Of a stretch of DNA of 22,503 nucleotides, positions 1 to 6,257 are shown piece by piece. Position numbers and translations under genes: made by a program. The notes beneath the pieces were generated by a model. That model saw only the letters and a program-made list of their open reading frames with translations. It was not told the origin of the DNA and did not search any database. The first letter of the stretch is position 1. Each line of letters opens with the position of its first letter. The stretch comes from Gammaproteobacteria bacterium (GTDB lineage: Bacteria > Pseudomonadota > Gammaproteobacteria > Steroidobacterales > Steroidobacteraceae). The stretch covers positions 1-22,503 of the forward strand of contig JAURMS010000333.1 in the NCBI GenBank assembly GCA_030830595.1, in the 5' to 3' direction.

Positions 1-126
1 CAGTGGCTGGCCGTGCAGTTCCAGCAGTCCCTTGTCGATGCCGCCCAGTCGGCGGCCGCGGCCACCTGCGAGCACCAGCCCGCTCACCGCGCCGATCGCT
101 GTGCGAGAATCCGCCCCGTCAACCAT
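1..126 (-). CDS. mobA: Molybdenum cofactor guanylyltransferase MobA, N-terminal fragment
   Basis: Only the first 42 codons lie in the window; the gene continues past the left edge. Reading the minus strand from ATG at 126 gives an N-terminus whose residues 17-32 match the nucleotide-binding loop of MobA (LVLAGGRGRRLGG, then IDKG with Lys32), followed by LLELHGQPL. In this family that loop binds GTP, and the enzyme transfers GMP to molybdopterin to make the bis-MGD cofactor in the cytoplasm. The reading frame is open to the window edge. The ATG at 126 lacks a clear Shine-Dalgarno sequence; a GTG at codon 14 is an alternative start. The gene is divergent from the next one with only 8 nt between start codons. 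The family call rests on one short but characteristic motif. Confidence 0.8.
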   Translation of the reverse strand, partial: MVDGADSRTAIGAVSGLVLAGGRGRRLGGIDKGLLELHGQPL

Positions 127-134
127 TGTGGAAC

Positions 135-452
135 ATGCCCATGGATACCGTGCTCGTGCAAGCGCTAGGCGTCACCATCACGCCCTGGAAGCTGGTGGGT
201 TATTTCGGCGTCGCGCTGTTTTCCGGCCGCTGGCTGGTGCAGATCTACTACTCCCGGCGCCACCAGCGTTCGGTGATGCCGCCGCTGTTCTGGTACATGA
301 GCATGGTTGGCAGCGTGGCGCTGCTCGCGTATTTCACCTTTGGCAAGAACGACTCGGTGGGCATCCTGTCCAACCTGTTCCCGGCGGCCGTGGCGTTCTA
401 CAACCTGACGCTGGAGCGGCGACGGATCAGGTCACCAGCGTCCAGTAGCTGA
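135..452 (+). CDS. LAB-N domain small membrane protein
   Basis: The protein is 105 aa (103 aa if the second ATG at 141 is used). It matches the stand-alone lipid-A-disaccharide synthase N-terminal domain family: a WKLVGYFGVALFSGRWLVQ segment, then FWYMSMVGSVALLAYF and a third hydrophobic segment ending in an AFYNLTLERRR tail. Three membrane helices are visible at about residues 17-38, 50-69 and 74-91. Members of this family are inner-membrane proteins often found near lipid A or polyisoprenyl-sugar genes; their exact role is unsettled, and no such gene is seen here. A weak GTGGA at 128-132 is better spaced for the 141 start. The last nine or so codons overlap the 3' end of the convergent symporter gene, so the Ser/Arg-rich tail is probably not conserved. 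Confidence 0.75.
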   Translation: MPMDTVLVQALGVTITPWKLVGYFGVALFSGRWLVQIYYSRRHQRSVMPPLFWYMSMVGSVALLAYFTFGKNDSVGILSNLFPAAVAFYNLTLERRRIRSPASSS

Positions 453-1803
453 CCACCGCCACCACCGCGGCAACGATCAGGTTCAAGACCGCCCCCTCAC
501 GCGACATCCGCGCGATGCTGAGCTTCTCGGTCGCATAGACGATGGCATTGGGCGCGGTGGCCACCGGCAGCATGAAGGCGCAGGAAGCCGAGATCGCCGC
601 CGGGATCATCAGGAGTTGCGGCGGCAGGTCGAGCCCCACCGCGGCGGCGCCGAGCACCGGCATCAGCAGCGTGGTGGTGGCCGTGTTGGAGGTCAGTTCG
701 GTCAGGAAAGTCACCACCAGGCAGACCCCGAGGATGAGAAGGAAGGCATGCAGGTGGCCGAGGCCCTGCATCGACTCGGCGATCAGCGCTGCCAGCCCGC
801 TTTCCCCAAAGGCGCGGGCGATGCAGATGCCGCCGGCAAACAGCAGCAGCATGTTCCACGGAATGTTGCCCGCCGCCTGCCAATCGAGCAGCCGGCCTCC
901 CTCCCGGTCGGGAACCAGGAACATTACGATCACCGCGACAAGTGCCACCGTGGATTCACCGGCCGCCTCGATGCCGAGCCACGCCGCCCAGCCGCCCAGG
1001 GGATTCTCGCGCGTGATCCAGGCCAGAATGGTCAGGCCGAAGACCCAGGCCACACGGCGTTCCGCGCTGCGCCAGGGGCCAGGCGAGGGGACGGTCATGG
1101 GCACCCCGGCACCGAGGCCCCGTCCCAGCCACCAGGCCATCAGCGGAATGGACAGCACCGCCACGGGCAGGCCGGTTTCCATCCAGCGCAGGAAGCCGTA
1201 CTCCTCGCCGGTGAGAGTCTCGTAGACACCCGCGAAGATCAGGTTGGGTGGCGTGCCGATGAGCGTTGCGACGCCGCCTATCGAGGCGGCATAGGCCACC
1301 CCCAGCAGCAAGGGTGCCGCCAGCCTCGGGTCCTCTGCCCGCGCCAGCATCGCCAGGGCGATCGGCGTCATCATCAGCGTCGTGGCCGAGTTAGAGACCC
1401 ACATGGAAATCAGTCCCGCGGTCACCATGAAGGCCAGCACCGCTCGACTGCCGCCGCGACCTCCCAGCAGGCGGATCATCCCGAGCGCGAGGCGCTCGTG
1501 GAGTCCTGAGCGCTCGATGGCCTTGGACAACATGAAGGCCGCCATCAGCAGCACGATCACCGTATCGCCGAGTGCCGACGCCGCCTCGCGGTGGCTCAGC
1601 ACGCCGGCTAGCGGCAGGGCGGCGAAAGGCAGCAGGGACGCGGCCCCGACTGGCAGGCTCTCGAAGACCCACCAGATGGCGGTATTCAGGGTGACGGCTG
1701 CCGTCCAGCAGATCGCAGCATCGAGGCCCGCCCCCTGCAGCGCAAGGCCCAGTGCACCACCGAGCACGGGGCCCGCCACCAGGGAGGGCGCAGCGATCCT
1801 CAC
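427..1803 (-). CDS. DASS/SLC13-family sodium:dicarboxylate symporter
   Basis: This is a 458-aa inner-membrane transporter of the divalent anion:Na+ symporter family, which imports di- and tricarboxylates or sulfate. The two substrate/sodium signatures are present: SNS at residues 137-139 followed by ATTLMMTPIA, with GTPPN at 183-187, and SNT at 372-374 followed by ATTTLLMP, with a later APNAIV near 418-422. The first motif has Ser where SNT is usual. I chose the GTG at 1803 because it overlaps the stop of the upstream MFS gene as GTGA. The frame stays open to 2157, but that extension reads Arg-rich non-membrane sequence inside the MFS gene. The gene is therefore translationally coupled to the MFS transporter. 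A dicarboxylate substrate would fit the catabolic operon at 3492-7670; this is inference. Confidence 0.85.
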   Translation of the reverse strand: MRIAAPSLVAGPVLGGALGLALQGAGLDAAICWTAAVTLNTAIWWVFESLPVGAASLLPFAALPLAGVLSHREAASALGDTVIVLLMAAFMLSKAIERSGLHERLALGMIRLLGGRGGSRAVLAFMVTAGLISMWVSNSATTLMMTPIALAMLARAEDPRLAAPLLLGVAYAASIGGVATLIGTPPNLIFAGVYETLTGEEYGFLRWMETGLPVAVLSIPLMAWWLGRGLGAGVPMTVPSPGPWRSAERRVAWVFGLTILAWITRENPLGGWAAWLGIEAAGESTVALVAVIVMFLVPDREGGRLLDWQAAGNIPWNMLLLFAGGICIARAFGESGLAALIAESMQGLGHLHAFLLILGVCLVVTFLTELTSNTATTTLLMPVLGAAAVGLDLPPQLLMIPAAISASCAFMLPVATAPNAIVYATEKLSIARMSREGAVLNLIVAAVVAVVSYWTLVT

Positions 1804-3053
1804 GCGCCGGTCCGGGGCAGCGATCTGAAGTCCGGATAGCGCCCGAGGCCCAGCAATAGCGACGCGCCGGCCACGAACAGCACTGCCGCTGCCGTCAGCA
1901 TCGGATCGTAGCTGCCGGTCGAGTCCCGCACCCAGCCGTAGGCGGCGGGGGACACTGCGGCGGCAATGCCGAAGGGAACGTAGAGCATGCCGTAGATCTT
2001 CCCGTAGTGGGCCATCCCGAAGTAGCGACCAGCGAGGTAGGCGATCAGGTCTGTTTCCGCCCCGGCCGCAAAGCCCAGCATGAACGCGGCCAGGAAGGCG
2101 CCCTCGAGGGACAGTGAATCGCCGGCCAGCAGCATGCAGGAGATGACGGGCATGCACAGTACCGGGAAGGTAACCGCCGGTGCCCAGATGCGATCCAGCA
2201 GTGCGCCTGTGATCAGTCGCCCGGCCAGGATGCTGAGTCCCAGTCCGCTCATCACCACCGGCGCGCTGTCGCCCAGTCCGTGCCCCTTCAGCATCTCCGG
2301 AAAGTGGATATGCGCGCCTCCATAGGCGAAGGTCACGAGCAGGATCGAGACCAACAGCAGATGGAACCGGAAACCTCGCAGGGCCTCGCGCAGGGTCAGG
2401 CCCGTCAGCGTCCCCCCGCTGGTATCTGCAGTCAATTCGACGGGCCGCTCTTCCGGTCGCGGTTCACGGAACAGCGCGATGCCCACGGGCAGGGCCACCA
2501 GCAGGGGCAGCAGGGCTACGATGGCAAAGGCATGGCGCCAGCCGTGATTCGTGATGGCCCAGGACGTGAGGGGCGGCAGGATGATGGCCGCAAGGCTGGT
2601 GCCCACCAGCGTCAGACCGAGGGCGAGGCCCCGGTTGCGGAAGAACCAGAGGTTTACGGCCCTCGACCAGGTCACCGGCGTCGAGCCGATCCCGACCAGG
2701 CCCACGACTGCCCATAACGCGTAGTAGCCCGCCAGGTTGGCCGGGGTGAAGGCGAAGGCGCCGAAGGCGATGCCGAAGGCGAACAGCGACCACAGCGCCA
2801 CCGGCCGAACGCCGAAGCGATCAGCCATTGCCCCGAAGGCGGGCGCCAACAGGGCAGCGAGCACCCCGAAAATGGTGACGCCAAGGCTGATGTCGCGGAA
2901 GCTCCAGCCGAATTCCGCATTCAGCGGGCCCATGAAGAAGCCGATCGTGTTGTATGGAATGGGCGAGGCGCCGCACATCACGCCCAACATGGACGCCAGC
3001 AGCGTTTTCCAGCCCAGCCTGAACTCCGGACGCGCCTGCGCTTGGTTTTGCAT
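1800..3053 (-). CDS. MFS transporter, oxalate/formate antiporter-like
   Basis: This is a 417-aa protein with about 12 hydrophobic segments. The major facilitator signature between helices 2 and 3 is at residues 74-83 (GAMADRFGVR). The overall look (SPIPYNTIGFFMGPLNAEFGWS at the N-terminus, WSRAVNLWFFRNRGLALGL in the middle) resembles the carboxylate-transporting MFS subgroup often annotated as oxalate/formate antiporter or monocarboxylate permease. The ATG at 3053 is preceded by GGTGAGG; a GTG at 3062, preceded by AGGG, would add three residues and cannot be excluded. The stop overlaps the GTG start of the DASS symporter by 4 nt. It is divergent from the MAPEG gene across a gap of about 45 nt. 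The substrate is not shown by sequence; a short-chain carboxylate is likely. Confidence 0.8.
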   Translation of the reverse strand: MQNQAQARPEFRLGWKTLLASMLGVMCGASPIPYNTIGFFMGPLNAEFGWSFRDISLGVTIFGVLAALLAPAFGAMADRFGVRPVALWSLFAFGIAFGAFAFTPANLAGYYALWAVVGLVGIGSTPVTWSRAVNLWFFRNRGLALGLTLVGTSLAAIILPPLTSWAITNHGWRHAFAIVALLPLLVALPVGIALFREPRPEERPVELTADTSGGTLTGLTLREALRGFRFHLLLVSILLVTFAYGGAHIHFPEMLKGHGLGDSAPVVMSGLGLSILAGRLITGALLDRIWAPAVTFPVLCMPVISCMLLAGDSLSLEGAFLAAFMLGFAAGAETDLIAYLAGRYFGMAHYGKIYGMLYVPFGIAAAVSPAAYGWVRDSTGSYDPMLTAAAVLFVAGASLLLGLGRYPDFRSLPRTGA

Positions 3054-3099
3054 ACGCCTCACCTTACCCTATCTCGTCATTCACTAGGGAGGTCGGCTC

Positions 3100-3489
3100 A
3101 TGGCGCTCGTTCAATTGGTGGCCGTCCTGGCCATCCTGCAATTCATTGCGTTTGCCATGCTGGTGGGCAAGGCGCGTGGCACCTACGGCATCAAGGCCCC
3201 GGCGGTGACCGGGCACGATGTCTTCGAGCGGTACTACCGCGTGCAGATGAACACCCTCGAACAACTCGTGGTGTTCCTGCCGGCCCTCTGGCTGGGCGCC
3301 CAGCATCTCAATCCGCTGTGGGCCGCGGCCCTCGGGGTGGTCTACCTGATCGGGCGCCAGTTGTACCTGCGGGCTTATGTGTCCGACCCGGCCTCCCGCG
3401 GCCTGGGCTTCCTGCTGACCTTCCTGCCCTCGGTGCTGCTGCTGCTGGCGGCCCTGGTGGGCGCGGTGCGCAGCCTCATGGCCGCCTGA
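3100..3489 (+). CDS. MAPEG family membrane protein
   Basis: This 129-aa protein belongs to the membrane-associated eicosanoid/glutathione metabolism family. The family pattern RxxxNxxE is visible as Arg47, Asn51 and Glu54 inside YYRVQMNTLEQLVVFLP, followed by a GRQLYLRAYV stretch. Four hydrophobic helices are seen at about 3-23, 52-69, 74-90 and 102-123. Bacterial members are inner-membrane proteins, some with glutathione transferase or peroxidase activity; the reaction here is unknown. A strong GGGAGG Shine-Dalgarno lies 8 nt before the ATG. It is convergent with the CoA-transferase gene: only 2 nt separate the stop codons, and together they form a palindrome at 3487-3494. Its position between a transporter pair and a catabolic operon, on the opposite strand, suggests a separately expressed gene. 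Confidence 0.85.
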   Translation: MALVQLVAVLAILQFIAFAMLVGKARGTYGIKAPAVTGHDVFERYYRVQMNTLEQLVVFLPALWLGAQHLNPLWAAALGVVYLIGRQLYLRAYVSDPASRGLGFLLTFLPSVLLLLAALVGAVRSLMAA

Positions 3490-3491
3490 GC

Positions 3492-4676
3492 TCAGCCGGC
3501 TGCGCCTTCCTGCAGAAGGCCTGCGATCTCGGTCTCGCCGTAGCCGAGCGAGCCCAGCACCGCCTGCGTGTGCTCGCCGACGCGGGGGAGATGACCGCCT
3601 GAACTCGGTCGCCTGCCAGCCATTTCCAGGGGCAGTCGTGGCAGACGGGTAGCGGTCCCGCTCGGTAGCGTGACCTCCTCGAGACCACCGCTGGCCTGCA
3701 GGTGCGGGTCGTCGAACAGGTCCTCCGGGCGGCCGATGGGCGCAAAAGGCAAGCCCGTTCGCTCCAGGCGCTCGATCAGTTCGTCGCGTCGGAAGCTGCG
3801 GAACAGGTCGCGTACCAGGGGCAGCAGCCGTTCGCGCGCAGCCACCCGGTCTGCATTGGCGGCGAACTGCGGATCCCGGGCGAGGTCATCGAGGGCGAAG
3901 GCCTGGCAGAAGCGCCGCCACAGGGAGTCGGAGACCACACCGACGAACACCTGTTGGTCATCGGCAGTCTCGAACACGTCGTAGATCGCCCAGGCAGAGA
4001 TGCGCACCGGCATCGGTCGTGCGGCCTGGCCGGTGACGGCGAACTGGGCCATGTGCTGCCCGACCAGGTAGGCCGTGGTCTCGAACAGCGCGCTGCTGAC
4101 CTTCTGGCCACGACCCGTCCGATGCCGCTGCTGGAGCGCGGCCAGGATGCCGATGACCCCGAACATGCCGCCGGTGACGTCGATCACCGAGCTGCCCGCC
4201 CGCAGCGGGCGGCCCGGTGGGCCGGTCATGTAGGCGAGGCCCCCCATCATCTGGGCCACTTCGTCCAGCGCGGTCCGGTGTTCGTAGGGCCCTGCCAGGA
4301 AGCCTTTTTCGGAGCAGTAGATCAGTCCCGGGTTGAGCGGGGCGAGCTGCTCGTAGCCGAGCCCCAGCTTTTCCATGGCTCCGCCACGGAAGTTTTCGAC
4401 GATCACATCGGCAGCGGCGGCCAGCCGATGGGCCACGCCGAGTCCCGCCGGGCTCTTGAGGTCCAGGCAGATGCTCTGCTTGTTACGGTTGTACATGGCG
4501 AAGTAGCCGGCCCCGGAACCCGGCAGGTTGCGAGTCGCATCACCGCCGATCGGCTCGACCTTGATGACCTCGGCGCCCAACTCCACCAGGATGGCGCCCA
4601 CTGCCGGGCCCATGACCATGTGGGTGAACTCGACTACCTTGATACCCGCCAGCGGCAAGTCCGGGGTGTTGCTCAT
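3492..4676 (-). CDS. Family III CoA-transferase (CaiB/BaiF), candidate succinyl-CoA:citramalate CoA-transferase
   Basis: This 394-aa protein is full length for family III CoA-transferases. It starts with the typical LAGIKVVEFTHMVMGP and LVELGAEVIKVEP blocks, and has NRNKQSICLDLKSPAG at about 63-78. The predicted catalytic aspartate is Asp166 in GSSVIDVTGGMFGVIGILAA, aligned with Asp169 of formyl-CoA transferase; it forms the acyl-aspartyl anhydride during CoA transfer. Succinyl-CoA:D-citramalate CoA-transferase of Chloroflexus and the succinyl-CoA:hydroxymethylglutarate/itaconate enzymes belong to this family. The start codon overlaps the stop of the lyase gene as ATGA, so it is the last gene of the four-gene operon. 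The acceptor acid cannot be read from sequence; a branched C5 dicarboxylate is inferred from the neighbours. Confidence 0.87.
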   Translation of the reverse strand: MSNTPDLPLAGIKVVEFTHMVMGPAVGAILVELGAEVIKVEPIGGDATRNLPGSGAGYFAMYNRNKQSICLDLKSPAGLGVAHRLAAAADVIVENFRGGAMEKLGLGYEQLAPLNPGLIYCSEKGFLAGPYEHRTALDEVAQMMGGLAYMTGPPGRPLRAGSSVIDVTGGMFGVIGILAALQQRHRTGRGQKVSSALFETTAYLVGQHMAQFAVTGQAARPMPVRISAWAIYDVFETADDQQVFVGVVSDSLWRRFCQAFALDDLARDPQFAANADRVAARERLLPLVRDLFRSFRRDELIERLERTGLPFAPIGRPEDLFDDPHLQASGGLEEVTLPSGTATRLPRLPLEMAGRRPSSGGHLPRVGEHTQAVLGSLGYGETEIAGLLQEGAAG

Positions 4677-5611
4677 GAGCCTGCCTCCGCCTGCTTGAAG
4701 CCGAGCGGCAGTCCCGCCTCCGGCGTGAAGCCATACAGGGGTTCGCCGGGAAGTGCCGCCTTCACCACTGCGCGGACCTCCAGGAGCCTCGGCAGGTCGA
4801 TGCCGGTGTCCAGCCCCATTGACTGCAGCATGAACACCAGGTCCTCGGTGACCACGTTACCCGAGGCGCCCGGCGCAAACGGACAACCGCCGAGTCCCCC
4901 GAGGGAACTGTCGAAGGTGGTGACCCCCACCTCGAGCCCCGCCAGCACGTTCGCCAGTCCCAAGCCCCGCGTGTTATGCAGGTGCAGCCCGGCAAAGCAG
5001 TCCTCGCCCACCACCTCACGCAGGCGGGTGACCCGCTCGCGCACCATGGTCGGGTTGGCGTAACCGGTCGTGTCGGCAAGGCCGACCTCATCCGCCCCGG
5101 CAGCCAGCAAGGCCTCGCCCAGCCGGAGAACCTGAGCAGTTGGCACCGGACCTTCCAGCGTGCAGCCGAAGGCCGTCGACAGGCCGCCCTCGAAGCGCGG
5201 TCGCCGGGCAGCTGGCAGGCTGCGCAGGTGTTCTGCGATGGCGCGGACTTCATCCAGCACCTCGGCATGGGAGCGCCGCAGGTTCTTCTGGCTGTGGGTT
5301 TCCGATACCGACAGCGGCAGGGTGATCTTGTGCGCGCCAGCCTCGACGGCTGCCAAGGCCCCCTTCAGGTTGGGTACCAGGGCGGCCACGGTGAGGCCCG
5401 GCAGGCTGCGGGCAAAGGCGACCAACTCGGCGGTGTCCGCCAACTGGGGCAGGATCCGCGCCGGGACGAAGCTGCCCACCTCGATTTCCCTCACGCCCGC
5501 GCCGGCTTCGGCCGCGATCCAGGCCTTCTTGGCCTCGGTGGGCATGATCGCCGCGATGCTTTGCAGGCCGTCGCGCGGTCCGACTTCGCTGATGACGATG
5601 CGACCGGTCAT
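4673..5611 (-). CDS. HMG-CoA-lyase-family protein, candidate (R)-citramalyl-CoA lyase
   Basis: This 312-aa TIM-barrel lyase of the HMG-CoA lyase family cleaves a 3-hydroxyacyl-CoA to acetyl-CoA and a keto acid. Catalytic features are visible: EVGPRDGLQ with Arg13 and Asp14, Glu44 in EIEVGSFVP, the metal ligands His210 and His212 in GLHLHNTRG, and the signature GLGGCPFAPGASGN with Cys243 and Asn252. (R)-citramalyl-CoA lyase of the 3-hydroxypropionate cycle is a known homologue that yields acetyl-CoA and pyruvate, so the name HMG-CoA lyase is not the only reading. Tight coupling to a CoA-transferase and an aconitase-type hydratase, with no leucine catabolism genes (such as methylcrotonyl-CoA carboxylase) in view, favours citramalyl-CoA. 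Both ends overlap neighbours by 4 nt (ATGA). Confidence 0.87.
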   Translation of the reverse strand: MTGRIVISEVGPRDGLQSIAAIMPTEAKKAWIAAEAGAGVREIEVGSFVPARILPQLADTAELVAFARSLPGLTVAALVPNLKGALAAVEAGAHKITLPLSVSETHSQKNLRRSHAEVLDEVRAIAEHLRSLPAARRPRFEGGLSTAFGCTLEGPVPTAQVLRLGEALLAAGADEVGLADTTGYANPTMVRERVTRLREVVGEDCFAGLHLHNTRGLGLANVLAGLEVGVTTFDSSLGGLGGCPFAPGASGNVVTEDLVFMLQSMGLDTGIDLPRLLEVRAVVKAALPGEPLYGFTPEAGLPLGFKQAEAGS

Positions 5612-6252
5612 GGGCGTTCGTCTCTTTCACCCTGCAGGTAGACCCAGGGCCTGAGCTGCCTGTCCCGGTCCAGGAAAGCTTCGATCTCGTCACGATGCCG
5701 CAGCGTCAGGTCGATGGCATCGGCGCCCACCAGCAGCATTTGCCTCGCTTCCTTGTCGATGCTGAAAGCATGGATGCAGCCATCTGCGCCACGCACCTCG
5801 CAGGCCTCAAGGTCGACCGTGAGCTCTCGGCCGGTGCGGCCCGCCTCCAGCCCGGCGATCAGTGACTCGATGGCAGCAGACGGCAGTCTCGCCGGAAGCA
5901 CACCGTTGCGAACGCAGTTATTTTCGAAGATCGGGGCGAAGGACGGCGCAATGATGGCCCGGATGCCGTATTCCGCCAGTGCCCAGACCGCATGCTCGCG
6001 GCTCGAGCCGCAGCCGAAATTCTCGCCGGTCAGGAGGATCTTCGTTTCGCGGAATTCGGGACGGTTGAGCACGAAGTCCGGATCCGGTTCGCGCCCGCCG
6101 ATCTCGCGATAGCGCCAGCCCGCAAACAGGCCCTCTGCCAGACCCTGTTTACCGACGCCGCGGATTTCCCGTGAGGGGATGATGATGTCCGTGTCGACGT
6201 TGGCCCGGAACAGGGGTGCGGCCACGGCGGTGAGTTGGGTGAAGGCTTGCAT
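5608..6252 (-). CDS. Aconitase-family hydratase, LeuD-like small subunit
   Basis: This 214-aa protein is the swivel-domain subunit of the isopropylmalate isomerase type. It shows ANVDTDIIIPSREI at about 17-30, the conserved GENFGCGSSREHA at 76-88 and IAPSFAPIFENN. The small subunit supplies the substrate-selecting loop and docks on the large Fe-S subunit. After DTDIIIP the loop reads SREIRGVGKQGLAEGLFAGW, whereas leucine-pathway enzymes such as E. coli LeuD have a KQF-type sequence there, so a different substrate is plausible. I chose the ATG at 6252 because the residues after it align with the LeuD N-terminus; the frame extends to 6459 but that part is shadow sequence of the large subunit gene. 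The start lies 5 nt after the large subunit stop, and the stop overlaps the lyase start. Confidence 0.87.
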   Translation of the reverse strand: MQAFTQLTAVAAPLFRANVDTDIIIPSREIRGVGKQGLAEGLFAGWRYREIGGREPDPDFVLNRPEFRETKILLTGENFGCGSSREHAVWALAEYGIRAIIAPSFAPIFENNCVRNGVLPARLPSAAIESLIAGLEAGRTGRELTVDLEACEVRGADGCIHAFSIDKEARQMLLVGADAIDLTLRHRDEIEAFLDRDRQLRPWVYLQGERDERP

Positions 6253-6257
6253 GGCCT

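Noticed and set aside
616..1509. A 297-codon open frame antisense to the DASS gene
   Set aside because: It is a hydrophilic Gln/His/Arg-rich shadow of membrane-helix codons.
1804..2157. N-terminal extension of the DASS symporter by 118 codons
   Set aside because: The extension lies within the MFS gene, is Arg-rich and non-membrane; GTG at 1803 gives a normal DASS length.
3702..5063. A 453-codon open frame on the plus strand antisense to the CoA-transferase and lyase genes
   Set aside because: It is Arg/Gly/His-rich with no domain, lies opposite two well-supported enzymes, and such frames are common in GC-rich DNA.
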